Shown: positions 17,217-25,920, numbered from the stretch's first letter. The stretch: DNA of 35,440 bases from Clostridia bacterium (GCA_017536685.1 JAFXGW010000006.1:1-35440); one strand, 5' to 3'. Notes: generated from the letters alone by a model not told the origin. Translations and numbers: made by a program.

Positions 17217-20000
17217 TTACATTATTATTTCATCATATTTAGTTTTATATTTCATTACAGTATCTTTTAATTCACTAAGTTCTGCTTTTGAATATCTCGA
17301 ATCATTTTCTCTCTCATAATCTATATCAAAATATTTTATCATTTCATCCATCCATGTTTTATCTGTACTTTGTGTTCTATGGGCAATTCTATTTTTTCTT
17401 GGTGTTATTTCTTTTAAAGTTGCACTTTCTAAAATAACACCATTTGGAATTATAGTTACTAAGTCATTTTCATTCTCCCTAAATTCTTCCTCTGATAAAA
17501 TATAAGTAGCTGTACCATAAGCCGTTTTATCACCATCATAATATTTTTCTATAATTCTTGCATTCAATTTTGTAGAAGCAAACTCAACAAATCCATTTGA
17601 ATATCTTGTTACTCTAGCCTCTTTGTCTAGTGCTTTATAAAATTTCCATTTAACAAAATCTGGATAAACATATTTTTTAGAATCTTTTCCAACGCCTCTA
17701 TTTATTATTTGTCTACTTCCTTGTGATTTTGATTTTCTTTCTCCATCACTAAATTTTAGCATTCCTAAATATTTTTCTCTTGCTTCTTTATCTTGATCTG
17801 TATCTTCTCCTAATAAATTCATTACTGCAATAAATCTTCTTTCGTCTGTAAAATCCGGATCATCAAAAATTTTATCAAGCATATCTTTTAATTGTTCAAA
17901 GGTCACGTTCTTTCTTACTTTGCTAGCATCATCTAAGGATAGTCTATCTAACATCGGTATAATATAATTTCTATCCATTTGAACAATATTTTCAAAATCA
18001 ATTAATCCATCTTCATAAAACAATTTCACAGATTCTCTTAGCACTGCTTCATTCGAAACATCCATTTCAATATAATATGTTCCTAAAAGTTCCTCACCAA
18101 AATTGTGTTTTTCACTTTCTGGAATATGATTATATTTAAAAAATACTTCTCTATAAAGCTCTTTTTCTGTTTTCAAAAATCCCGCTTTATTTCTTAAATC
18201 TTCAATTTTATCTGTTTTATCTGGATATTTTTTTTGAAATCTAGTAAATTCAATATATGCTTCAACATATTCTTTATATTTTTTAAGTAGCATTTCTTTA
18301 TTAAATTCTTTTCTTAAATCTTCATGTAGAAGCGCTATTTCCTCTTCTTTTTTTCCTTCTTCTAAAGAATTTAACATGTCTGGCATAATAATTACTTCAT
18401 CAAAATATTGTCTTAAATCTTTTGCATCTAATATTTGTGAATCATATAAATCTCTTAATAAATTTGTAAGATTATTTTGTAAGAATTCATTTCCCTCACC
18501 ATTTTCTCCATAAATTAAATTTAATTTTTCTTTTAATTTTCCATTACCTGCATTTATAAGTAATCCTTTTACTTGTTCTTTACTCATTATTCCTAAAGAA
18601 TATAATCTTCTTAAATTATCAAAATTAATCACAGATAAAATTTGCATATCATTTTCCGAAAAGCTTACTCTTTGTACTAATTCATCACTCCAAGAATTAA
18701 TTTCATTAGGTCTATGATAAGCTTCATATAATAAACTTAATTGCATTGTTTCTGTCATGTAAATTCCATCACAAAAATTAGAACTTAATTCATTAATTCT
18801 TGCTAAACTTACTTCTTTTTTACTATTTCCACTAGTCATATAAAAAACAGTTCTTGGACTAATTAGTCGTGTTTCTAGAATTTTTTTAACTAAATTTTCT
18901 AATTTTTTTGATTCTTCTATAGCCTCTTTTACAGGAACCTCTTGTACATTAAAAGCATCTAAATCTCCTGAAGTTTTCTCTTCTCTTTCAGACAATTTTT
19001 GGATTAGCTCTATATCTTTATTCTCTCCTTCATTTGTAACAGGAGTTAGTAATTCATAAGATTCTAAAGGTCTAGCCATAACTAATAGTAATAATTTTTC
19101 CATATCAATATAATTTATTCCACTAACTATGCAATCAGCCATTAGTGATGAATGAAAATTTCCAGTATCGCTATTATATGAATCTAATGCCAATTCAAGA
19201 ATTTCTTCTTTTGGCATTTTTTCAATTTCATCTGTTTTATAACCTTGTTTTAATAAATAATTTTTAAACATTGTAATATATTGAATATCAGCAATTTTTT
19301 TATTCGGAAAAATTATTTCTAAATCTGAAAGAGTTATTCTAGTAACCATATTTCTTAATGTATTAGATTTACTTTCTTGATCCGCATTTTCTCCTGCAAC
19401 ACTTTCTAAAAGTTCTGCTAAAATTTGAGCATTACTCAAAGCTAATTTAGGTAATTTTTCTTCTTGCTCTCGTGTAAAAAATGGACTACAAACATATTTG
19501 TTTTTCTCAGGTACATACCATTCTCTAATCTCTGGTTCAATGGCATTCATATGTCTAGCAAAAAATTCTAAATTCTTTCTTGCTTCATGGTTCATTCCTC
19601 TAAATTCATCTGGATTATGCTCTTTTATTTCTTCATATTCTCTACACAATTCTGTCCAAAATAATCCTAAATCAATTCCATATTTTTCAGGATCATTCAG
19701 TACTACTTTTATATCATTGCAAACTTTCAATATATGAGTTTCTATTGCCATAGGGTCTGAAACTTGGTGATTAACTTCTAATACATTTTTTCTTTGCTTT
19801 ATTGTAGATTTATATCTTAATATACTTTCTTCTAAGTCTCTTGCAAGTCTAATAAAATATTGTTTTGATTTTTCATCTCTAAACATATGATTTCCTAATT
19901 TATTTGACTTTACAACACCTGTCCATATATATTTATCATTCCTACCAGTTAAAACTGGAGCCGCCACAACTTGTCTAAGATCTACTACGTTTTCTTTCAT
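17217..20000 (-). CDS. Large unknown helical protein (927 aa)
   Basis: No family recognised. The protein is soluble, acidic and mostly helical, with no signal peptide, membrane segment, P-loop or clear catalytic motif. The central part (about 300-650) has many Leu/Glu-rich helices that look like a repeat scaffold. The last 180 residues differ: a basic linker (RKSKSQGSRQIINRGVGK), then a mixed alpha/beta segment (YVYPDFVKWKFYKALDKEARV, then YGTATYILSEEEF), possibly a separate domain. ATG with AAAGGATGA upstream. It follows the ALDH-like gene by 15 bases, so both share one promoter and probably one function. What that function is cannot be said. Confidence 0.8.
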   Translation of the reverse strand: MKENVVDLRQVVAAPVLTGRNDKYIWTGVVKSNKLGNHMFRDEKSKQYFIRLARDLEESILRYKSTIKQRKNVLEVNHQVSDPMAIETHILKVCNDIKVVLNDPEKYGIDLGLFWTELCREYEEIKEHNPDEFRGMNHEARKNLEFFARHMNAIEPEIREWYVPEKNKYVCSPFFTREQEEKLPKLALSNAQILAELLESVAGENADQESKSNTLRNMVTRITLSDLEIIFPNKKIADIQYITMFKNYLLKQGYKTDEIEKMPKEEILELALDSYNSDTGNFHSSLMADCIVSGINYIDMEKLLLLVMARPLESYELLTPVTNEGENKDIELIQKLSEREEKTSGDLDAFNVQEVPVKEAIEESKKLENLVKKILETRLISPRTVFYMTSGNSKKEVSLARINELSSNFCDGIYMTETMQLSLLYEAYHRPNEINSWSDELVQRVSFSENDMQILSVINFDNLRRLYSLGIMSKEQVKGLLINAGNGKLKEKLNLIYGENGEGNEFLQNNLTNLLRDLYDSQILDAKDLRQYFDEVIIMPDMLNSLEEGKKEEEIALLHEDLRKEFNKEMLLKKYKEYVEAYIEFTRFQKKYPDKTDKIEDLRNKAGFLKTEKELYREVFFKYNHIPESEKHNFGEELLGTYYIEMDVSNEAVLRESVKLFYEDGLIDFENIVQMDRNYIIPMLDRLSLDDASKVRKNVTFEQLKDMLDKIFDDPDFTDERRFIAVMNLLGEDTDQDKEAREKYLGMLKFSDGERKSKSQGSRQIINRGVGKDSKKYVYPDFVKWKFYKALDKEARVTRYSNGFVEFASTKLNARIIEKYYDGDKTAYGTATYILSEEEFRENENDLVTIIPNGVILESATLKEITPRKNRIAHRTQSTDKTWMDEMIKYFDIDYERENDSRYSKAELSELKDTVMKYKTKYDEIIM

Positions 20001-20015
20001 AATTTAATCATCCTT

Positions 20016-20819
20016 TTATTTTTTAATTTCCAACTTAAACTTTATTTCTTTAAATGGATTTTTATTCACAATTACATATTTTGATTTTATATTTTCTTTA
20101 AATATTTTTTGTTTTTCTTTATCTTTTGAAAGTAATATCGAGCAAAATCCATAACCTTTTTTATTAATTAATTTAATTGCATCTTCAAATTCTATATCAT
20201 CATATAGTTCAGATTCAAATTCGTTTTGAACTAAATAATCATACACTGTTCTTTCTAAGCTTTCAAATTCTTCGGAATCTGAATATATTTCAAAAATTCC
20301 ATAAGAATTTAACTCTAAATTCCTTATCCTATTTTCCAGCCTATTATAAGTGTTGCTATTTCCAATAATTATAGTTTTGTCAACATTTTTTGATTGTTCA
20401 ATAATTTCCACATCACTTAACATATTTTTTAAATTTATTTTATTTTTTAATTTACATTTTTCAATAACTTTATTTACAACTTCTACTAGTAATGTATTTT
20501 GTGCTAAGCAAAAATCCTCTATAGAAATTGTCATAGTCACATTATATCTGATTGCTTCTAAACATAATTTAAAAACAATCTCTGGATTTCCTGGTAATAT
20601 AATTAATACTTTATTTATATCATTTTTTATAAGCGGTTCATTTTTATACTCATTTAAATATCTTCGCATCTCTAAAATATTTATAAATTTTGTATAATGT
20701 TTTAAATCAATGTTCTGAACTTTTTTTAATTGTCTTTGAAACTCATTACTATCAATTTCTTTTTCTATAAAATTCAAAAATTTTTCATAATTATTACTTT
20801 CAATAAAATCCGGATTCAT
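20016..20819 (-). CDS. Degenerate aldehyde-dehydrogenase-like protein without catalytic Cys
   Basis: 267 aa. Residues 70-165 look like a Rossmann part (VLIILPGNPEIVFKLCLEAI, then VDKTIIIGNSNTYNRL where ALDH has its VxFTGS loop). Residues 209-255 resemble the end of the ALDH fold: FEDAIKLINKKGYGFCSILLS then YVIVNKNPF, like the AIELAN..YGLSAS..VNxxP pattern. The catalytic GQxCxA segment and most of the catalytic domain are missing, and the protein is little more than half the usual length. It is therefore unlikely to be a working dehydrogenase and may be a binding or structural partner. It starts from a good promoter and is co-transcribed with the 927-aa protein. The family assignment is by eye and tentative. 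Confidence 0.6.
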   Translation of the reverse strand: MNPDFIESNNYEKFLNFIEKEIDSNEFQRQLKKVQNIDLKHYTKFINILEMRRYLNEYKNEPLIKNDINKVLIILPGNPEIVFKLCLEAIRYNVTMTISIEDFCLAQNTLLVEVVNKVIEKCKLKNKINLKNMLSDVEIIEQSKNVDKTIIIGNSNTYNRLENRIRNLELNSYGIFEIYSDSEEFESLERTVYDYLVQNEFESELYDDIEFEDAIKLINKKGYGFCSILLSKDKEKQKIFKENIKSKYVIVNKNPFKEIKFKLEIKK

Positions 20820-20871
20820 AATATTCCTCTCATTAATATTTTATTGGTATTTCAATATTTGCGGTTTTTCG

Positions 20872-20900
20872 ATTATACCACACACTTAACATAATTTCAA
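20872..20900 (-). promoter_or_regulatory. Promoter of the ALDH-like / 927-aa operon
   Basis: On the minus strand TTGAAA (20895-20900) and TATAAT (20872-20877) are spaced by exactly 17 bases, about 53 bases before the ATG. A good sigma-A match. Confidence 0.7.
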
Positions 20901-20970
20901 GTTTTTCATATGTAAAAGTTTATAAAAGTTTTCCGTAAATTCCAAATTTGAGCCCTTAACTATATAACCC

Positions 20971-21002
20971 CAAAAAGAGTCTTAGCTCAATTGCTAAGAC
21001 TC
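20971..21002 (-). terminator. Terminator after feoB, possibly bidirectional
   Basis: A perfect 10-bp stem (20977-20986 with 20993-21002, arm GAGTCTTAGC) with a 6-nt loop is followed on the minus strand by TTTTTGG. It lies about 40 bases after the feoB stop. On the other strand it is followed by CTTTT, so it may work weakly both ways. Confidence 0.85.
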
Positions 21003-21044
21003 CTTTTATATAGCATATATATTAATTTTTTAGTAAGGACAATT

Positions 21045-23150
21045 TTATTTTTTACAAGAATCACAATATGGACAACTTGCACATTCTGAATCTTTTTTTA
21101 CAAGTTGGCGAATTACTATAACAAAAACTATCGCAAATATAACACCTCCAACTAATACATTTGCCATATTTATAACCCCTTGCTCTATTCTACTTCCAAT
21201 TTGATATACAACCACAGCTAAAAGCCATGCGCATACTGTTTGGAAAGTAACTGCTTTAAGCATTTTTTTAGTTCCACCAAGTTCTCTTTTCATAGCACCA
21301 ATTGCACCAAAACATGGAGCACTAAATAAGTTAAATACCATAAAGCTATATGCTGATGCAGCTGAAAATGAACCAAAAGCAGTTCCTTTTGCAAAAATCT
21401 CAGCGCCTTCTTCTACATCCTCTGCTAGTCCAGCAATAACGGCCATTGAAGATACAACTTGTTCTTTAGCAACCAAGCCTTGAATTGCAGAAACAGCTGC
21501 TCCCCAATTGTTTTCACCAAGCATTGGATAGAATATCCATGAAATTTTATTTCCTATTTGAGCTAACATACTTTCTTCAATATCTACTCCATATTCCATT
21601 TTAAATGAGAATGAAAGCAAAAACCAAATTATTATTGAACAAAGTAAAATAACACTTCCAGCTCTTTTTATAAAAGCTATAACTTTATCAAATACATCTT
21701 TTAAAACATATTTTGGACTTGGTACTTTGTATTCTGGTAATTCAGAAATATATGTACTTGAAGTTTTTCTAAATATAAATTTTTTCATTAGAATAGCACT
21801 AATTATTATAACGGCTATTGCAAAGAAATATAATGAAGCAGATATTAATCCAGAATTTTCTCCAAAGAAATATCCTGCAAATAAAGCAATTATAGGAAGT
21901 TTTGCACTACATGGAATAAATGGTGTAAGAATAGTTGTCATCTTTCTTTCATCTTCATTTTCAATAATTCTAGCTCCCATAATTCCAGGAACAGAACATC
22001 CAGATCCTACGATAAATGGAATTAAACTTTTTCCACTTAATCCTATTCTTCTAAATAATTTATCTAACAATAATGCTATTCTTGACATATATCCCGTTGT
22101 TTCTAAAAGTGATATGCATAAGAATAAAATTATAAGCTGTGGAACAAATCCCAGGACCGCTCCAACACCTGCTATAATTCCATCTACTACTAAACTAGTT
22201 AAAATTTCAGAAGTTCCAATTAACTCTAATGATTCTAATGTCCATTCTGAAATACTATCTGTTAAAACTCCTATCATATCTACTGTAGCGCTACCTATCA
22301 CACCAACTGATAGATAATAAACTAAAAACATAATTATTGCAAATATTGGAAATGCAATCCATTTATTTAAAAATATTTTATCAAGTTTATCTGATGCAGA
22401 TTCTTTTATTTCTTTTTTATAAGATGATGCTTTTTTTACTTTTTCGATAAATTCATATCTTTCTGTTGCTATAACCTCTTCTAAATCTGTATCATATTTT
22501 TCTTCTAATTTTTTTGTAATTTCATTTATTCTTGTACTTTCATACTTTTCAAATCTACTATCTTTTTCTAATAATTTTATAGAAACAAATTTACTGTGTC
22601 CTGTTTTTAAATCTTGCATAAAAACTTTTGTAGCATCTTCTATTTCTTTATCGAAAACAATAGCTCTTTTTAAATCTTCTTTATTATCAATTTCTTTAAC
22701 TAATTCATCAATTCCTGTTTCTTTTAATGCAGAGATTTTAAATACTTTTACTCCTAGTTTTTTCTCTAGTTCTTTTTCATCAATTGTAATTCCTTTTTTC
22801 TCTAACATATCTGCCATATTTAAAGCAACAATTACCTTTGTATCTAATTCCATAAGTTGAGTTGTTAAATATAAACTTCTTTCTATTGCTGTTGCGTCAA
22901 CTATGTTTATAATTACATCTGGTTTCTCATCAAAAATAAATTGTCTTGAAATTTCTTCTTCAGTACTATATGGGCTTAAAGAATAAATTCCTGGTAAATC
23001 TGTTATTTCATTTTCAGTTCCTTTTATTTTTCCGGTTTTCTTTTCAATTGTAACTCCTGGCCAATTTCCAATTTTAGCATTCATTCCAGTTAAATAATTA
23101 AACAATGTTGTTTTTCCACTATTTTGATTTCCTACTAATACAACTTTCAT
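21045..23150 (-). CDS. feoB: Ferrous iron transport protein B with C-terminal Cys motif
   Basis: 701 aa, an Fe(II) importer in the cytoplasmic membrane. The N-terminal G domain has G1 GNQNSGKT at 7-14, G3 DLPG in TDLPGIYSLSPYS, and G4 NMAD. A helical regulatory segment follows, then the gate and FeoB_C membrane regions with about ten to eleven helices from residue 270 on. These carry GSGCSVPGIMGAR and PCSAKLPI core motifs. The end is unusual: an extra helix followed by four Cys in CxxCxxCxxC spacing (C690, C693, C696, C699), as in the small FeoB-associated Cys-rich membrane proteins. Its ATG overlaps the feoA stop (TAATG), so the two are translationally coupled. A terminator follows. Confidence 0.97.
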   Translation of the reverse strand: MKVVLVGNQNSGKTTLFNYLTGMNAKIGNWPGVTIEKKTGKIKGTENEITDLPGIYSLSPYSTEEEISRQFIFDEKPDVIINIVDATAIERSLYLTTQLMELDTKVIVALNMADMLEKKGITIDEKELEKKLGVKVFKISALKETGIDELVKEIDNKEDLKRAIVFDKEIEDATKVFMQDLKTGHSKFVSIKLLEKDSRFEKYESTRINEITKKLEEKYDTDLEEVIATERYEFIEKVKKASSYKKEIKESASDKLDKIFLNKWIAFPIFAIIMFLVYYLSVGVIGSATVDMIGVLTDSISEWTLESLELIGTSEILTSLVVDGIIAGVGAVLGFVPQLIILFLCISLLETTGYMSRIALLLDKLFRRIGLSGKSLIPFIVGSGCSVPGIMGARIIENEDERKMTTILTPFIPCSAKLPIIALFAGYFFGENSGLISASLYFFAIAVIIISAILMKKFIFRKTSSTYISELPEYKVPSPKYVLKDVFDKVIAFIKRAGSVILLCSIIIWFLLSFSFKMEYGVDIEESMLAQIGNKISWIFYPMLGENNWGAAVSAIQGLVAKEQVVSSMAVIAGLAEDVEEGAEIFAKGTAFGSFSAASAYSFMVFNLFSAPCFGAIGAMKRELGGTKKMLKAVTFQTVCAWLLAVVVYQIGSRIEQGVINMANVLVGGVIFAIVFVIVIRQLVKKDSECASCPYCDSCKK

Positions 23151-23380
23151 TATTTTATTACCTCCACTTCTATTTGAGTTAAATCAGCTTTTCTAATGCA
23201 AAGTTCGTAGTCTCTAAGTTCAATATCAATAGGGTCGCCCATTGGAGCAATTTCCTTTATTTTTACAATAACTCCTCTTGTAATTCCCATATCAAGCAAA
23301 TGTCTTTTTATTTGCTTGTCTTCTATATTTAGATTCAAAACTTTTGCTTTTTGTCCAACTTTTAATTCACTAAGTTTCAT
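23150..23380 (-). CDS. feoA: Ferrous iron transport protein A
   Basis: 76 aa from ATG at 23380 (MKLSELKVGQKAKV), with GGAGG 7 bases upstream. The longer in-frame reading starts at the -35 box and is impossible. It is a small SH3-like protein of the FeoA family that acts at the cytosolic face of FeoB. Typical motifs are LSELKVGQKAKV, LLDMGITRGVIVKI and APMGDPIDIELRDYELCIRK. The stop overlaps the feoB start by one base. It is driven by a perfect promoter. I see no clear Fur box, though AT-rich sequence could hide a degenerate one. Confidence 0.95.
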   Translation of the reverse strand: MKLSELKVGQKAKVLNLNIEDKQIKRHLLDMGITRGVIVKIKEIAPMGDPIDIELRDYELCIRKADLTQIEVEVIK

Positions 23381-23423
23381 ATTCGTACCTCCAAATGTGA
23401 AATATCTTTCATCTTTCAAAATA

Positions 23424-23452
23424 ATTATATTCTTTTGTAAAAGTATTGTCAA
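23424..23452 (-). promoter_or_regulatory. Perfect sigma-A promoter of feoAB
   Basis: On the minus strand TTGACA (23447-23452) and TATAAT (23424-23429) with a 17-base spacer, 43 bases before the feoA ATG. Both hexamers match the consensus exactly, so expression is probably held down by a repressor under iron-rich conditions (inference). Confidence 0.9.
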
Positions 23453-23524
23453 TATAAATATGAAACTTTTTTCACGTTTATATTTGACTTTTATAGGAAA
23501 ATCTTTTATACTTTAAATATTGAT

Positions 23525-23771
23525 AAATAATAATTGGTCGGTGAGTTTATATAAGTTGCTCTCGGTTAATTATATATTTTGTGTAATTCGTTTTCTTGCT
23601 AGTCGGGTGTTAATTTGAAAATTGGTCGCTCGTAAAAAGCTTTACTTCGCTAATTTTCAAATTATCAAAGCCTTCGGCGCACCCTTCCATTGCTGCGCGA
23701 AAACTTTTACAAAAATATATAAATTAACCTGTGGCAACATTTTGATTAAACAGCTCAACAAATTATTATTT
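23525..23771. repeat. Long imperfect palindrome, MITE-like or structured RNA
   Basis: About 247 bases fold back on themselves in three nested arms. The outer arm is AAATAATAATT at 23525-23535 with 23761-23771. The middle arm is GTTGC...GGTTAATT-ATATATTTT at 23555-23580 with 23711-23738. The inner arm is a perfect 13-bp TAATTTGAAAATT at 23611-23623 with 23652-23664. The arms also share GTTTTC..GC and GGGTG stretches. Base composition is richer in CG dinucleotides than the surroundings. It fills the gap between the feoAB promoter and the TetR gene, whose ribosome site begins 8 bases after it. It could be a non-autonomous mobile element, a regulatory RNA or an operator region. No protein-coding evidence. 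Confidence 0.65.
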
Positions 23772-23790
23772 GATAATGAAAGGAGTTTTT

Positions 23791-24393
23791 ATGGGAAATC
23801 AAGAAATTAGAGAACCTATCCAAAAACGTTCAATTGAAAAAAAACAAAATATTATAAAATACGGGTTTGAATTAATTTGTGAAAAAGGATATCATAATAC
23901 TAACACAGCAGAGATTGCAAAAGCTGCTGGTGTTTCTACAGGTATTATTTATCAATATTTTAATGACAAAAGAGATATATTCTTGCAAGGAATTGAACAA
24001 TATTCAAAAAGTTTATTATTCCCCATTAATGAAGTACTATCAAAAAATACCAAAAATTTTGATTTAGAAACAGAATTTAATAATGTTATTAAAACTTTAA
24101 TAAAAAATCACAAACTTTCTGAAGCAGCCCATGAAGAAATCTATGCTCTTCAGCATTCAGATCCAGAAGTTGCTCAAATTTTCTTTAATCAAGAAATTGA
24201 AGCTACCAACAAATTAATAGAAGTTTTAGAAAGTAATAATATTAAAACAGATAACATTAATGAAAAAGCTCATTTAATTATTTCTATGATAGATAATTTA
24301 TGTCATGAAATTGTATATCACAAGCACAAAAACATGAATTACGATGCAATGAAATCTATTGTTATAAAATCTATAATAGCCTTATTGAAATAA
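23791..24393 (+). CDS. TetR/AcrR-family transcriptional regulator
   Basis: 200 aa from ATG at 23791 (MGNQEIREPI), with AAAGGAG 5 bases upstream; an upstream ATG in frame lacks a site. The N-terminal HTH of the TetR family lies at about 17-63: IIKYGFELICEKGYHNTNTAEIAKAAGVSTGIIYQYFNDKRDIF. The C-terminal ligand domain is helical and does not show its ligand. It faces feoAB across the long palindrome and is followed by its own terminator before cotJA. Such regulators usually control themselves or a neighbour, and the palindrome is the obvious place for an operator, but no short TetR-type site stands out. Confidence 0.92.
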   Translation: MGNQEIREPIQKRSIEKKQNIIKYGFELICEKGYHNTNTAEIAKAAGVSTGIIYQYFNDKRDIFLQGIEQYSKSLLFPINEVLSKNTKNFDLETEFNNVIKTLIKNHKLSEAAHEEIYALQHSDPEVAQIFFNQEIEATNKLIEVLESNNIKTDNINEKAHLIISMIDNLCHEIVYHKHKNMNYDAMKSIVIKSIIALLK

Positions 24394-24405
24394 AACATTT
24401 ATTTT

Positions 24406-24435
24406 AGCGTCAACACCTTTGTTGACGTTATTTTT
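24406..24435 (+). terminator. Terminator after the TetR gene
   Basis: A 9-bp stem with one G-T pair (24406-24414 with 24421-24429, core CGTCAAC/GTTGACG), a 6-nt loop, then ATTTTT at 24430-24435. It separates the regulator from the cotJ operon. Confidence 0.8.
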
Positions 24436-24546
24436 ATGTAAAAGCATTCTTTTATTTCATTAATTTGATTTATAGCTATTCAGTTTATGTAAACTTTTTT
24501 AAAAAAATTCATATTCTATATTATAAAACTTTTTAAGGAGGTTTTT

Positions 24547-24867
24547 ATGCGTAGATGTAATTGTAGATGTAATTCAAGATGTATGAATTACAATTCAAAT
24601 AATAATTGTAGATGTAGAAATTTCAATACAAACAATACAAATTCTTGTAGTTGTAATATGTATGCAAATGAAACATCTTCAAATAATGATGCATTCCAAA
24701 AAAATTATTTATACGGGCATGCTTATACACCTAATTTTTGTATGGGTAGAACCTATACTCCAGAGTGTGGTTTAGAAAATGGAACAATTTTTCCAGAACT
24801 TGTAAGCCCTTACTCTCCTGGTCAATCAATTGACTTCATTGAATATTTAAGAAATGGAGGGATGTAA
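24547..24867 (+). CDS. cotJA: Spore coat-associated protein CotJA with Cys/Asn-rich N-terminus
   Basis: 106 aa. The C-terminal half is the CotJA domain: AYTPNFCMGRTYTPECGLENGTIFPELVSPYSPGQS. The first 36 residues are an added tail of CxC pairs with Arg and Asn (start MRRCNCRCNSRC, later CRCRN and SCSC), which typical CotJA proteins lack or have shorter. CotJA is an inner-coat component made in the mother cell under sigma-E. It interacts with CotJC. ATG with AAGGAGG 6 bases upstream. It is the first gene of cotJABC; the next gene begins 2 bases after its stop. I could not find a convincing sigma-E promoter upstream. Confidence 0.92.
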   Translation: MRRCNCRCNSRCMNYNSNNNCRCRNFNTNNTNSCSCNMYANETSSNNDAFQKNYLYGHAYTPNFCMGRTYTPECGLENGTIFPELVSPYSPGQSIDFIEYLRNGGM

Positions 24868-24869
24868 AT

Positions 24870-25214
24870 ATGGCTTGTAGAAACTGTAAAAATAATAATC
24901 AATGTCCATGTCAAAATCACGAAAATGATTCTTATTGTGGTTGTAATGGAAATAATGCTCAAAATTCTTGCACACAACGAGAAATGCTTCATAAAATAAT
25001 GTCTTTAAATTTTGCAATAAACGATTTAGCTTTATATTTAGATACTCATCCAGATGATCAAAATGCAATTCGTATGCATTGTGAATATAGTGAAAAACAA
25101 ATTGAATTAACCGCAGAATATCAAAAACTTTATGGTCCATTAACAATCAATTTCATGTCTGATACTTGGGATTGGATAGATCAGCCATGGCCTTGGGAAA
25201 GGGGTGCTTACTAA
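24870..25214 (+). CDS. cotJB: Spore coat protein CotJB with Cys-rich N-terminus
   Basis: 114 aa. The CotJB domain covers about 36-110: REMLHKIMSLNFAINDLALYLDTHPDD and the C-terminal segment YGPLTINF...WDWIDQPWPWE rich in Trp. The first 33 residues form a Cys/Asn-rich tail (MACRNCKNNNQCPC, then YCGCNGNN) like that of CotJA. ATG with GGAGGGATG overlapping the end of cotJA, so translation is coupled. It is required with CotJA and CotJC for the inner coat in Bacillus; the same role is inferred here. Confidence 0.9.
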   Translation: MACRNCKNNNQCPCQNHENDSYCGCNGNNAQNSCTQREMLHKIMSLNFAINDLALYLDTHPDDQNAIRMHCEYSEKQIELTAEYQKLYGPLTINFMSDTWDWIDQPWPWERGAY

Positions 25215-25215
25215 T

Positions 25216-25830
25216 ATGTATTATTATGTTAAAAGTTTACAATATCCTATAAATATAAGAAATAGAAATCCAAAACTTGCAAAAGTTATAATATCACAAT
25301 ATGGTGGTCCTGATGGAGAGCTTGCAGCTTCTCTTAGATATTTATCTCAAAGGTTTGGAATGCCTGATAAAAAATCAAAAGCAATATTAAATGATATAGG
25401 AACTGAGGAGTTAGCTCACTTAGAGATGGTTGGCACTTTAGTTCATCAATTAACAGATGGAGCATCACCTGAAGAAATGGAGGCTGCTGGATTAGCACCT
25501 TATTATACTGATCACGGTTGGGGTGTTTATCCTCAAGCTGCCGCTGGTTTCCCATTTAACGCTGTTACTCTTGCTGTAAAAGGAGACCCTATTGCTGATT
25601 TAACAGAAGATTTAGCAGCCGAACAAAAAGCTCGTGCCACCTATGAAAAATTAATAGATCTTTGTAAAGACGACAGAGATGTTGTTGATGTTTTAAAATA
25701 TTTAAGAGAACGTGAAGTTGTACACTTCCAAAGATTCGGAGAAGCATTAAATGGAGTTCAAGAAAAACTTTATCAAAGAAATCTTTATTTAACTGGTGGA
25801 AATAATAATAATTGTGGATGTAATAATTAA
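25216..25830 (+). CDS. cotJC: CotJC, spore-coat manganese catalase-like protein
   Basis: 204 aa from ATG at 25216 (MYYYVKSLQYPI), as in other CotJC proteins; a GTG 12 bases earlier overlaps cotJB. A ferritin-like four-helix manganese catalase fold. Metal-ligand segments are GPDGELAASLRYL, GTEELAHLEMV and REREVVHFQRFGEAL, giving the expected Glu and His ligands. It may protect the spore from peroxide while serving as a coat part. It ends with a short tail of Asn, Cys and Gly (GGNNNNCGCNN) that echoes the N-terminal tails of CotJA and CotJB. It is the last gene of the operon; a bidirectional terminator follows. Confidence 0.93.
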   Translation: MYYYVKSLQYPINIRNRNPKLAKVIISQYGGPDGELAASLRYLSQRFGMPDKKSKAILNDIGTEELAHLEMVGTLVHQLTDGASPEEMEAAGLAPYYTDHGWGVYPQAAAGFPFNAVTLAVKGDPIADLTEDLAAEQKARATYEKLIDLCKDDRDVVDVLKYLREREVVHFQRFGEALNGVQEKLYQRNLYLTGGNNNNCGCNN

Positions 25831-25874
25831 ACTCTAATTATACAATGAAAAGATTTAATAATTTTCCTAGAGTA

Positions 25875-25912
25875 TAAAAAAAGAACTGTAATTAATATTA
25901 ATTACAGTTCTT
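25875..25912. terminator. Bidirectional terminator between cotJC and the convergent gene
   Basis: A perfect 32-base palindrome (25881-25896 with 25897-25912, arm AAGAACTGTAATTAAT), flanked by an A run at 25875-25880 and by T-rich sequence after it. It lies between genes that end towards each other at 25830 (plus) and 25921 (minus). Confidence 0.85.
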
Positions 25913-25920
25913 TCAGTATT

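Noticed and set aside
21727-22317. 196-aa open frame opposite feoB
   Set aside because: It lies fully antisense to conserved FeoB membrane segments, has no ribosome site and resembles no family; it reflects the composition of the other strand.
23622-23810. 62-aa plus-strand frame across the palindrome
   Set aside because: No proper start signal, and it runs across the inverted repeats into the TetR gene in another frame.
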